Assembly: GCA_965243835.1 (NCBI GenBank)
Contig: OZ251578.1
Coordinates: 3,111,415 to 3,175,414, forward strand
DNA: 64,000 bases
Origin: G965202665 sp965243835
GTDB lineage: Bacteria > Actinomycetota > Acidimicrobiia > Spongiisociales > Spongiisociaceae
Reading direction: 5' to 3'
This document shows positions 50,853 through 58,436 of the stretch, one piece after another. Positions within the stretch are counted from its first letter, which is position 1. Every line of letters starts with the position of its first letter. The position numbers and the translations under genes are program-made. The notes beneath the pieces are model-generated. The model ran no database searches. It saw only the letters and a program-made list of their open reading frames with translations, and had not been told where the DNA came from.

Positions 50853-51587
50853 ATGGCCGCCAAGTTAGACACCCCGAGGTTTAAAGATCCGCTCTACACA
50901 GTGGCTGAAGCGGCCCGGATCATCGAGGTGCCGCGCAACACCTTGTCGTCTTGGGCGCGCCGGTACGAGCGGTGCGAGCGCGGTGACCGGGTAGTCAGTA
51001 GCGAACCGCTCGTCACTCGTCTGCCACCGGAGCGTCCGCGCCGCCCATCCATTCCGTTCGTCGGGTTGGCGGAGGCGATGGTGTTGGCCGCCGTTCGGAG
51101 AAGCGGGGTCCCCATGCAACGCATACGGCCGGCCCTCATCGCTGTGGAGAAGGAGATGGGCCTCCGGCATGCCTTGGCCAACCGCCGCCTCTACACCGAC
51201 GGGGCCGAGCTGTTGTACGACTACTCGCAACGACACCCTGACAAGGAGGGGGCCGCCGCCCTGAGTTTGGTGGTGATTCGCAACCGGCAATATGTTTTCG
51301 CCGAGGTGGTGGAGGAGTATTTGCGATGTTTGGTTTACGCCCCGGACGGCTATGTGCGGCTGATACGCCTACCCGCTTACCGGCAGGCGGAAGTAGTGGT
51401 GGACCCGGCTCGTTCGAGCGGCGACCCCATTTTTGCGAGAGGCGGTTGCCGGGTGCGTGATGTAATGCAACGTTTCTGGGCGGGGGATTCCCTCAAGCAA
51501 CTCACCCGAGAGTTCGGAGTGCCCAAAGTTCACCTAGAAGACGCGCTCCGCGTCGCCTCCCGCCGAATTGCTCCGGTTCTTTCTTGA
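50853..51587 (+). CDS. DUF433-type antitoxin with N-terminal HTH
   Basis: 244 residues after GGGAGAGGAGGC. The N-terminus is a MerR-like helix-turn-helix (YTVAEAARIIEVPRNTLSSWARRYE). The C-terminus (residues 195-240, GDPIFARGGCRVRDVMQRFWAGDSLKQLTREFGVPKVHLEDALRVA) is a DUF433 domain. The middle part (70-180) is of unknown fold. The layout is that of long VapB-like antitoxins of PIN-like toxins. The next gene overlaps its end by 20 nt. The -10 candidate TATGAT is at 50823-50828. Confidence 0.85.
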   Translation: MAAKLDTPRFKDPLYTVAEAARIIEVPRNTLSSWARRYERCERGDRVVSSEPLVTRLPPERPRRPSIPFVGLAEAMVLAAVRRSGVPMQRIRPALIAVEKEMGLRHALANRRLYTDGAELLYDYSQRHPDKEGAAALSLVVIRNRQYVFAEVVEEYLRCLVYAPDGYVRLIRLPAYRQAEVVVDPARSSGDPIFARGGCRVRDVMQRFWAGDSLKQLTREFGVPKVHLEDALRVASRRIAPVLS

Positions 51588-51954
51588 CAGAAACCTGGGC
51601 CGTTATACGGTACCTGACATTCTGCGCGCCGCTGGATGGCAACTGGTTACGATGGCCGATCATTACGGTACGCCGGCGGATGAGAATATTCCCGATACGG
51701 AGTGGTTGAAGATGGTGGGCAACAAGGGGTGGGTTGCTCTTACGAAGGACAAGCGAATTCGCTCCCAGACGGAAAACAGAAAATCGTTGATGAAGAACGG
51801 AGTTCGTTGTTTCTGTATTATGGACCAAAGCCTCTCCGGCGATGATTTAGCCGCCCGGTTTCTGAATAACGAGGAGCGGATTGTTGGGGCTTGTCACCAA
51901 CCAGGTCCCTTTTTCTATGCGGTATATAGCAACAATATAGTTCGCAAGTTGTAA
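51568..51954 (+). CDS. PIN-like toxin
   Basis: 128 residues from TTG at 51568. The N-terminal strand RFFLDRNLGRYTVPDILRAAGW carries the first catalytic-type Asp of PIN-like domains, and the middle VALTKDKRIRSQTENR matches the second acidic/basic cluster. It is longer than the 7065 toxin and differs in sequence, so the two loci are not recent duplicates. AT-rich codons at the 3' end suggest acquisition. Predicted RNase, kept in check by the preceding gene product. Confidence 0.8.
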   Translation: MLRFFLDRNLGRYTVPDILRAAGWQLVTMADHYGTPADENIPDTEWLKMVGNKGWVALTKDKRIRSQTENRKSLMKNGVRCFCIMDQSLSGDDLAARFLNNEERIVGACHQPGPFFYAVYSNNIVRKL

Positions 51955-51971
51955 TCATAGTTAGGGAGGGG

Positions 51972-52889
51972 TTAGCCGGCGGTGGTCAGGTCCAGGAGGC
52001 GGGCGAAGCGTTTGCGGGCGGCTATCAGGGCGATGAGCGTCACCGCGAACGGGAGGGCGTCGGTGATTTGGACGGGGAGGCCGTTGCCCTGCAACCGGAA
52101 CCCCAGGCCTTCGGCGAAGGCGAACAGCAGGCTGGCGCCCAGCACCCCCGCCGGGTGGGCCCGGCCCAGCATCACCGCCACCACCGCGATCCAGCCCCGC
52201 CCGCTGGACATATTTTCGGCGAACTGCACTACGTTGCCCAGGGCCAACTGCGCTCCGGCCAAACCGCACAGCGCCCCGGAAGCGAGCACCGCCCCGTACT
52301 TGTAAGCCACGGGGCTCACCCCCAGCGACTCGGCCGCCTGCGGACGTTCCCCCACTCCCCGCAACCGCAACCCGAGCGGGGTGCGGAACAGAAACACCCA
52401 CAGTCCCGCCACCAGCAGGAGCGACAGGTAGGCGATGAGCGTGTTGGCGAACAGGGCGGGGCCTACCAGCGGAATGTCGGACAGGCCGGGAATGGCGAAG
52501 GTGTTCAGCCCGTCCACCCGCGGATGGGCGAACACCCCCCGCACGTCGAAAATCTGCGGCAACAAAAACCCGGTCAGGCCCAGGGCCATCAGGTTGAGGG
52601 CGATCCCCAGCACGATCGGGTCCCCCCGTCGGCTGACCGCCCCGAAAGCCAGGACCAGCGACACCGCCATCCCCGCCGCTACCGCAAACAGCACTCCCAG
52701 TCCGCTGGCCGCGGCCAGATAGGAGCCGCCCACCGCCGCAAAAGCCCCCACCAGCATCATTCCCTCCAGGGAAATCTGAAACACACCCGCCCGCTCGCAG
52801 ATCATCCCCCCCAGAGCGGCCAACAGGATGGGGATCATCGCCCGCACCACCGAATCCACCAGCGCTCCGTCGAACAACTGGTCGAACAT
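51972..52889 (-). CDS. Nucleoside-type ABC importer permease (YufQ/NupQ-like)
   Basis: 305 residues, eight or nine helices. Motifs typical of the BPD_transp_2 family are present: GGMICERAGVFQISLEGMMLVGAF, DPIVLGIALNLMALGLTGFLL, GLRLRGVGERPQAAESLGVSPVAYKY and GGRGWIAV-like SGRGWIAVVAVMLGRAHPAGV. Starts one base inside the end of the upstream permease (TGATG). Last gene of a four-gene unit bmp-ATPase-permease-permease. Imports purine or pyrimidine nucleosides in characterised relatives. Confidence 0.9.
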   Translation of the reverse strand: MFDQLFDGALVDSVVRAMIPILLAALGGMICERAGVFQISLEGMMLVGAFAAVGGSYLAAASGLGVLFAVAAGMAVSLVLAFGAVSRRGDPIVLGIALNLMALGLTGFLLPQIFDVRGVFAHPRVDGLNTFAIPGLSDIPLVGPALFANTLIAYLSLLLVAGLWVFLFRTPLGLRLRGVGERPQAAESLGVSPVAYKYGAVLASGALCGLAGAQLALGNVVQFAENMSSGRGWIAVVAVMLGRAHPAGVLGASLLFAFAEGLGFRLQGNGLPVQITDALPFAVTLIALIAARKRFARLLDLTTAG

Positions 52890-53971
52890 CACACTTCTCC
52901 CACCTGCGCCGCTTCCGACTCCATCTCCGTCGTCCGCGTTCGCCGTTTCCAGCGACCGAAGGTCAGTCGGCAAGCCACCGCCACGATTACCACCGCCTGC
53001 AGAACCTGCGACAATCGCCAGGACACGCCCGCGTTGCGCTGCATGGCCTGCCCTCCGATCTGCAGTCCGGCGAACAGCAATCCGGCCAGCAAAATGAAAA
53101 CGGGCCGGTTGGCGGCCAAAAGCGACACTAAAAGCCCCGTCCAGGCCACCCCGCTCAGCACCAGTTCCCCGTCGATGAACCGGTAGGCGTCGCCGATGAT
53201 CAGGTGGGTTCCGATCAGCCCGCCCATCGCTCCGGCGGCTGCCATCACCCCCACCGTTTGCCTTTCCACCTGTATTCCCCCGTAGCGGGCGAAGCGTCCG
53301 TTCATCCCCGCCATCTGCGTTTCGTATCCGACCACCGTCCGCCGGTAAACCAGCCAGGCCAGCCCGCCCAACAGAACCACCAGGATCAGCGACAGGCTCG
53401 CTCCGTCCGCCAGCGTGGTTTTGGGGATGCGGGCCGTTGCCGGGACCGGGCGGGTGGAAGTCAACGTTACCCCGTCGTCCAGGAACGGGAACCGCACCAG
53501 ATAGCCGGTGATGGCCCGCGCTACGTAGTTGAGCAACAGGCTGGTGATCAGGATCGGCAGGCGCAACCGGGTCTGGCCGAAGGCGGGCAGGACGGCCCAC
53601 GCCATTCCGGCTGCGGCTCCGGCCGCCATCGCTACCGGTATCACCACCGGCCCCGGCCCCGGCAGGTAGATGGCCGTCAGGGAACCGGCCAGGCCCCCTA
53701 TCACCATCTGCCCTTCGCCGCCCAGGTTGATCACCCCCGCCCGGAAAGCCACCGACACCGCCAAAGCCATTCCGATAATGGGGATCGCCTGGTTCAAAGT
53801 GCCGCGCAAACCCGATCCGGTGGTCGCCCCCAAGACCATTTCCCGATAGGCCAGAAGCGGGTCGCCGCCGGTCAGGGCCACGATCGCCAAACCGACGGCG
53901 AAGGCGAACACCAGGGAAAACCAGACCGGGTTGGTCCAGGCCTTGCGCAGCGCCCGCCGCGTCTTATCCAT
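52889..53971 (-). CDS. Nucleoside-type ABC importer permease (YufP/NupP-like)
   Basis: 360 residues with a cytoplasmic N-terminus and about nine helices. Conserved motifs are FRAGVINLGGEGQMVIGGL, LLLNYVARAITGYLVRFPF and ETQMAGMNGRFARYGGI. It pairs with the other permease to make the heterodimeric channel. Its start overlaps the ATPase gene stop by 8 nt. In the family, the NLGGEGQM motif faces the substrate path. Confidence 0.9.
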   Translation of the reverse strand: MDKTRRALRKAWTNPVWFSLVFAFAVGLAIVALTGGDPLLAYREMVLGATTGSGLRGTLNQAIPIIGMALAVSVAFRAGVINLGGEGQMVIGGLAGSLTAIYLPGPGPVVIPVAMAAGAAAGMAWAVLPAFGQTRLRLPILITSLLLNYVARAITGYLVRFPFLDDGVTLTSTRPVPATARIPKTTLADGASLSLILVVLLGGLAWLVYRRTVVGYETQMAGMNGRFARYGGIQVERQTVGVMAAAGAMGGLIGTHLIIGDAYRFIDGELVLSGVAWTGLLVSLLAANRPVFILLAGLLFAGLQIGGQAMQRNAGVSWRLSQVLQAVVIVAVACRLTFGRWKRRTRTTEMESEAAQVGEV

Positions 53972-55514
53972 CGCCGGCCTCCCCGGCGCCGTTCCCCTGC
54001 TCCCGGCGGGCCCCGGTCATATAAAGCCCGATCTCCGGTTCGGTGGCGGTCGCCGGATCCAACTCGGCCGTCATCCGCCCCTCGAACATCACCAGGATGC
54101 GGGAGCTGAGGGCCAGAATCTCCGACAACTCGGCGGACACCAGCAACACCGCCCCTCCCTCATCCCGGAACGACACCAGCCGTCCGTGGATGTATTCGAT
54201 GGCGGCGATGTCCAGGCCGCGGGTGGGTTGCTCGGCGATGAGCAGGGGGGCGTTGTGGGATATTTCCCGGGCCGCCACCAACTTCTGCAGGTTCCCGCCC
54301 GACAAGGTGGACACCGCGTTTTTAATCCCCCCGGCTTTGATGTCGAAAGTCTTAATGAGCCGCCGGGCGTGATCGCGCACCCGGCGCAGGTTGAACCACC
54401 CCCGCCGCCCGATTTCCGGATTGCGCTGGTGGCCGAGCAACAGGTTGTCGGACACCGAAGCCCGATGGCTGCTGCCTACCCGGTGGCGGTCCTCCGGTAC
54501 GTAGGCCAGTCCCGCCCGGCGCCGTTCCCCCACCCCGGCGCCGGTTACGTCCACCCCGTTGACGTTCACCTCCCCCGTGGCTTCCCGCAACCCGGCGATG
54601 GCTTCGATCAACTCTGTCTGGCCGTTGCCCGCCACGCCCGCCACCCCCACGATTTCCCCCGACCGCACCGCAAAATCCGCGCCGTCCACCACCGGCCGCC
54701 CATGCTCGCCCATAACCGTCAGATCCGAGACGGCCAACACCGGGTTGCCCGGTTGCCGGGGGGCGGCCCGCCGGTTCAAGTCCACCGTCCGCCCCGTCAT
54801 ATGCAGGGTGATCTCCTCCGGGGAGGTTTCGGCGGTCAGCAGGTCGGCCACCGCCCGCCCGTTGCGGAGCACGGTCACCCGGTCTGACACCGCCATCACC
54901 TCCCCCAACTTGTGGGTGACGAACAGGATGGTGCGCCCCGAATCCCGCAACCGCCGAATGACAGCGAACAGGCGGTCCCGCTCTTGGGGGGTGAGCACCG
55001 CCGTCGGTTCGTCCAGGATCAGGATCTGCGCGTCCCGGTAGAGGGCCTTGAGGATTTCCACCCGTTGCAACACTCCCACCGGTTGGGTTTCCGCCAAGGC
55101 TTGCGGGTCCACCGCCAACTCGTAATGTTCGGCCAACTCGCGCACCGCCCGCACGGCGGCCGCCCGGTCGATCAGCATCCTCCGGGTGGGTTCCTCCCGG
55201 AACACCACGTTGTCGGCCACGCTCAGGGTGGGGAACAGCCGAAACGCCTGATGCACCATTCCCATCCCGGCCCGGATGGCGTCCAAAGCCGAGCCGAAGC
55301 GCACCCTTTCCCCCCCGACGAAGATTTCACCTTCGTCGGGGGGGAACAGACCGTACAGGATGGACATCAGGGTGGTCTTGCCCGCTCCGTTTTCCCCCAC
55401 CACCGCGTGGATGTCCCCGGCCCGCACGGCCAAGTTCACCGCATCGTTGGCGACCACGCCCGGGAACCGCTTGGTGATGCCGCGCAGTTCCAAAGCGGGG
55501 GCGGCGTCCGTCAC
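53964..55514 (-). CDS. Nucleoside-type ABC importer ATPase (double nucleotide-binding domain)
   Basis: 516 residues from GTG at 55514; a TTG at 55547 would add 11. Two fused ATPase domains are present: the first with Walker A GENGAGKTTLMSILYGL and signature VGVLQRVEILKAL, and the second with a degenerate P-loop (GVAGNGQTELIEAIAGL) and signature LSGGNLQKLVAAREI, followed by ISEQPTRGLD-like LIAEQPTRGLDIAA. This asymmetry is normal for the RbsA/YufO class. It drives uptake with the two permeases and the BMP lipoprotein. Confidence 0.93.
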   Translation of the reverse strand: MTDAAPALELRGITKRFPGVVANDAVNLAVRAGDIHAVVGENGAGKTTLMSILYGLFPPDEGEIFVGGERVRFGSALDAIRAGMGMVHQAFRLFPTLSVADNVVFREEPTRRMLIDRAAAVRAVRELAEHYELAVDPQALAETQPVGVLQRVEILKALYRDAQILILDEPTAVLTPQERDRLFAVIRRLRDSGRTILFVTHKLGEVMAVSDRVTVLRNGRAVADLLTAETSPEEITLHMTGRTVDLNRRAAPRQPGNPVLAVSDLTVMGEHGRPVVDGADFAVRSGEIVGVAGVAGNGQTELIEAIAGLREATGEVNVNGVDVTGAGVGERRRAGLAYVPEDRHRVGSSHRASVSDNLLLGHQRNPEIGRRGWFNLRRVRDHARRLIKTFDIKAGGIKNAVSTLSGGNLQKLVAAREISHNAPLLIAEQPTRGLDIAAIEYIHGRLVSFRDEGGAVLLVSAELSEILALSSRILVMFEGRMTAELDPATATEPEIGLYMTGARREQGNGAGEAGDG

Positions 55515-55560
55515 CGGGCGTCCGTCCGCCGCGTCCCCTTTCCGCAACCCTCCCGGGGGT

Positions 55561-56652
55561 TTAGCCGGCCAGCGGGTCGGGCACCACTATGGAACCGTCG
55601 ATGATTCCCTGCGAGGCGGCTTCCACGGCGGCGATCACATCCGGATAGTCGGCGATCAGGCATTGGCTGTCGGCCAAATCCGGATGCAGGGCCATCACCC
55701 CGGTCCCGCCTTCCGCCAAACCGAACGATTCCACCGGCCCCGCCGTGCCGTCGATCACTTTCCCCACCAGCTGGTCGACCAGCGCATCCACCAGTTTCAG
55801 GTTGTTGTCCACCACGCGGCCGGGGGCGGAGGGGCATTCGTTGATGTCCACTCCGTAGGACAAGAAGCCCGCCTCCTCCGCCGCTTCGAAGACGCCGCCG
55901 TTGGAACCGGCCCCCACCGCGAATATGTGGTCCGGTCCTTGGGCGGCCAGCGACAAGGCCAACTCTTTGGCCCGGGCCGGGTCGGCGAACGCGTTGTCGC
56001 CTCCGATGAACACCGTCGAGTTTTCAATGTCCGGGTTCACCGACTGCGCTCCCAACTCGAAACTTTTCCACCAACGTTGGAAGAAGGGGATGTCCAAGGC
56101 CACTACCGAACCGATCTGCCCGTTTACGGTGAGATTCCCCGCCATGATGCCCAGCAGGTAGGCACCTTCGTGCTCCCGGAACACCCCGCAGTGCAGGTTG
56201 GGGGCGGGGTCGTCCGGGCAGGCGTCGATCAAGATGAACTGTTGGTCGGGATTGGCCTTGGAGTACTCGTCGGCCATTTCCAGCAGGGTGAATGTGGTGA
56301 GCACCACCACGTCCGGGGCCTCTTCGATGGCCGCCTCGATGTTGGAACGTTGCGAGGCGGTGTCGTTGTTGGATTCAAATGTTTTCCAGGTGCCGCCCAA
56401 CCGCTCCGCCGCCCGTTGCGTGCCCACCTCGCCCAGCGACAGGAACGGGTTGATCCCGATCGGGCCGGGGGTGATGTAAATCAGGCTGATGGGGTCGGCG
56501 GCCGCTGTCGTGGTCGTGGCGGCCGTCGTAGCGACGGTGTCGGCGGCGGTATCGGAGTCCCCCGTCCCCTCATCCTCCGCCTCACCCCCGCAGGCTACGG
56601 CCAGCATCATCATGGCCAGCGCCGCCGCGCCCGCTTTCCAAAGTTTGTTCAT
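55561..56652 (-). CDS. BMP-family nucleoside-binding lipoprotein
   Basis: 363 residues, ATG after GGGAGGGTAAAG. Lipoprotein signal MNKLWKAGAAALAMMMLAVACGG (Cys about 22) and a Thr/Ala-rich linker to about residue 52, then the PnrA/BmpA fold: LIYITPGPIGINPFLSLGEVG, EHEGAYLLGIMAGNLTVNGQIG, FELGAQSVNPDI, FAVGAGSNGGVFEAAEEAG and YGVDINECPSAPG. Characterised relatives bind purine nucleosides. Two aromatic or acidic ligand positions appear kept (Phe, Asp). It is the first gene of the importer unit. Confidence 0.92.
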   Translation of the reverse strand: MNKLWKAGAAALAMMMLAVACGGEAEDEGTGDSDTAADTVATTAATTTTAAADPISLIYITPGPIGINPFLSLGEVGTQRAAERLGGTWKTFESNNDTASQRSNIEAAIEEAPDVVVLTTFTLLEMADEYSKANPDQQFILIDACPDDPAPNLHCGVFREHEGAYLLGIMAGNLTVNGQIGSVVALDIPFFQRWWKSFELGAQSVNPDIENSTVFIGGDNAFADPARAKELALSLAAQGPDHIFAVGAGSNGGVFEAAEEAGFLSYGVDINECPSAPGRVVDNNLKLVDALVDQLVGKVIDGTAGPVESFGLAEGGTGVMALHPDLADSQCLIADYPDVIAAVEAASQGIIDGSIVVPDPLAG

Positions 56653-56683
56653 CTTTACCCTCCCGTTTGACGGATTTCCCGTA

Positions 56684-56718
56684 AATATATCATCCCGCGC
56701 ACCCGTCCGTCCGTCCGT
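56684..56718 (-). promoter_or_regulatory. Possible promoter of the importer operon with CCGT repeats at the -35
   Basis: On the minus strand TATATT (56689-56684) could be a -10 for the binding-protein gene. Four tandem CCGT units (plus strand, 56703-56718) cover the position expected for the -35; no canonical -35 is present. Confidence 0.3.
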
Positions 56719-56805
56719 TGCGGGATTTCCGCCCGCCGGCCGGCTACGCGACAGGGCCGTTGCGGGCGGGGGTGGTCGCGACGGATGCGTTTGCCTCTCG
56801 GCGCT

Positions 56806-56889
56806 TGGTGGAGCAGCCGGGAGTCGAACCCGGTTACCGCCCGGTCCCGCTTAAGGGTGTTACCGGCGGTCGATCGCCGAACCTGCCCC
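56806..56889 (-). tRNA. tRNA-like gene of atypical fold (84 nt, CCA encoded)
   Basis: Minus strand: acceptor GGGGCAG (56889-56883) pairs with CTGCTCC (56816-56810), with a G3-U70 wobble. The T-arm CCGGG-TTCGACT-CCCGG is perfect and is followed by the acceptor strand and ACCA. The middle does not fold into a standard D- and anticodon-arm: CGG-CGATCGA-CCG may be the D-arm, and CCGGT...ACCGG encloses 16 nt including CTTAAGC (TAA if read as anticodon, Leu). G3-U70 is the alanine identity element and is shared with tmRNA. It could be a class II tRNA-Leu, a decayed tRNA, or a tmRNA-like end. Confidence 0.5.
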
Positions 56890-56890
56890 G

Positions 56891-56932
56891 AAAACTCCCC
56901 CGCCCGCGTTTACAGGCCGTTGCGGGCGGGGG
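56891..56932 (-). terminator. Intrinsic terminator, minus strand
   Basis: CCCCCGCCCGC (56897-56907) and GCGGGCGGGGG (56922-56932) form a perfect 11-bp stem, followed on the minus strand by AGTTTT. Placed to end transcription from mtnA before the tRNA-like gene. Confidence 0.65.
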
Positions 56933-56945
56933 CGGTAGGAGGCGC

Positions 56946-57029
56946 ATGGATAAAGATCGCGCTACTCGTCTTAACCAAGAATCCCCAAGTCGTATTCCAC
57001 AAAGAATTGGCAGGTTCGTCCCTTATTGA
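56946..57029 (+). CDS. 27-residue small ORF with its own Shine-Dalgarno and terminator
   Basis: ATG at 56946 preceded by TAGGAGGCGC (AGGAGG, 4 nt spacing) and ended by TGA at 57027, only 4 nt before a plus-strand terminator hairpin. The peptide is polar and basic: it starts MDKDRATRLNQE and ends RIGRFVPY. There is no hydrophobic segment and no known family. Codons (GAT, CGT, CTT, CAA, ATT) are AT-richer than those of every neighbour. A GC-rich hairpin lies just upstream of the Shine-Dalgarno. It may be a small protein, a leader peptide, or the coding part of a small RNA. Confidence 0.5.
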   Translation: MDKDRATRLNQESPSRIPQRIGRFVPY

Positions 57030-57033
57030 TTTC

Positions 57034-57059
57034 CGTCTCCTGAGTAGGAGACGATTTTT
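57034..57059 (+). terminator. Intrinsic terminator, plus strand
   Basis: CGTCTCC-TGAGTA-GGAGACG followed by ATTTTT, the clearest rho-independent terminator in the window. It ends the transcript carrying the small ORF at 56946. 57060-57175 holds nothing further that I can support. Confidence 0.8.
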
Positions 57060-57175
57060 CGCGCCCGCGGCATCTTGGCCTGTGAGCAACAGTGCTGACG
57101 TCTCAGTGGAGCCAACGGTTCCGCCGCGCCGGGGTGTTCCTTTTCGAATCTTTCCAGTTAAACCACAAGCGGTAC

Positions 57176-58243
57176 TTACGGGGCGGAGCGGAGGGGGCCG
57201 TGGGGGACGTCGGACAGGGTTTCGCCCCGGTCGAGACGTATCACCCGCCGGTCGGTGACGATGGCGGTGATGAGCGAGGCGGGGGTCACGTCGAAGGCGG
57301 GGTTGGCGACGGGCGTGTCCGGGGGGGCGATGGGCGTGCCCCGCACCGTGGTCACCTCCGTCGCTTCCCGGTCTTCGATGGGAATGTCGTCCCCGGCGGG
57401 AGTGTTCATGTCGATCGTGGATTCGGGGGCCACCACCACTAGCGGAACCCCCGCATAACGCGCTCCCAACGCCAAGGCGAAAGTGCCGATTTTGTTGGCC
57501 GTGTCGCCGTTGGCCGCGATCCGGTCCGCCCCGGTCAGGGCCGCATCCGCCCCGTCCCGCGCCAGCAGGAACGGCCCCGCCGAGTCCGCCAGCAAGCGGT
57601 GGGGGGCGCCCATGCGGGCCAGCTCCCAAGCGGTGAGGCGCGCCCCTTGCAACAGGGGCCGGGTTTCCATTACCAGGGCTTCCTCCAGACGGCCCCGCCC
57701 GAACAGGGCGCCGATGACCGCCAAGGCGGTGCCCCGCTCCACCGTCGCCAACCCGCCGGTGTTGCAGATGGTGATGGCCCGCACCGCCTCCTCCTCCTCC
57801 GCCAGGTTCGCTACCAGATCCGCCCCGTATTCCCCCATGGATATCGACGCGGCCACCTCTTCGTCCCGGATCCGCAACGCTTCCCGCAATGTCCGCTCGA
57901 ACCCTTCCCCCGCCACCGCCGCTGTCCGGTCCACCATCCGCGCCAGGTTGACCGCGGTGGGCCGGGCCTCCCGCAACATCTCCACCGCCGCCTGCAACTC
58001 CCGCCCGCTCCCGCCGTGTTCCCGCACCGCCAGCGCCACCCCCAACGCTCCCGCCACTCCGATGGCGGGGGCCCCCCGCACCGACAGACGCCGAATGGCG
58101 GCCGCCATATCCGGCGCGTTGTCCACCCGCAACAGGACGTACTCCCCGGGCAGGCGGGTCTGGTCCACCATCACCACCGCCCCCTCCGCCCAGTCCAACG
58201 ACCTCCCCCCAAGAACCTCCTCCGGCGCGACGGGGGAGCTCAC
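57176..58243 (-). CDS. mtnA: S-methyl-5-thioribose-1-phosphate isomerase-like protein
   Basis: 355 residues, GTG start. Family landmarks are RRLSVRGAPAIGVAGALGVALA, the catalytic Cys in ITICNTGGLATVERGTALAVI and the catalytic Asp in TGADRIAANGDTANKIGTFALALGARYAGVPLVVVAPESTID, followed by REATEVTTV and the NPAFDVTPASLITAIVTDRRVI tail. It converts methylthioribose-1-phosphate to methylthioribulose-1-phosphate in methionine salvage; related enzymes act on 5-deoxyribose-1-phosphate. The other methionine-salvage genes mtnB, mtnC and mtnD are not seen. A strong terminator lies 244 nt downstream. Confidence 0.93.
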   Translation of the reverse strand: MSSPVAPEEVLGGRSLDWAEGAVVMVDQTRLPGEYVLLRVDNAPDMAAAIRRLSVRGAPAIGVAGALGVALAVREHGGSGRELQAAVEMLREARPTAVNLARMVDRTAAVAGEGFERTLREALRIRDEEVAASISMGEYGADLVANLAEEEEAVRAITICNTGGLATVERGTALAVIGALFGRGRLEEALVMETRPLLQGARLTAWELARMGAPHRLLADSAGPFLLARDGADAALTGADRIAANGDTANKIGTFALALGARYAGVPLVVVAPESTIDMNTPAGDDIPIEDREATEVTTVRGTPIAPPDTPVANPAFDVTPASLITAIVTDRRVIRLDRGETLSDVPHGPLRSAP

Positions 58244-58436
58244 GACGAGGTCCTGTTCTCAGAGGAGGTCATAAGAGCCGCCAAGGTGCTTGCGAAGACC
58301 TTTAGATGCGGTCCGGTGCCTTTGCGCCGCTCCATGTATTTGGCGCAGGCCCGGTCGTATGGCGACCGCCGGGCGGGCCGGCGTAGGGAAGGTCGTTGTC
58401 CCCGCCGTCTCCGCCGCCCGTTCCCGCGTCACTCCT

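Larger units (their letters stand above)
56755..56935. repeat. Direct repeat pair flanking the tRNA-like gene
   Basis: GGCCGTTGCGGGCGGGGGTG at 56755 recurs as GGCCGTTGCGGGCGGGGGCG at 56915, 160 nt apart, with one mismatch in 21 bases. The tRNA-like sequence lies between the copies, as in an att-like or duplicated terminator arrangement. Confidence 0.6.

Noticed and set aside
56806..57175. tmRNA (ssrA) with its 5' end near mtnA
   Set aside because: The 3' end fits tmRNA, but the matching acceptor strand is only 84 nt away and no resume codon or ALAA-like tag was found.
56785..57258. Plus-strand frame of 157 codons across the tRNA-like gene and terminators
   Set aside because: It runs through a tRNA-like gene and two terminator hairpins and has no start signal.
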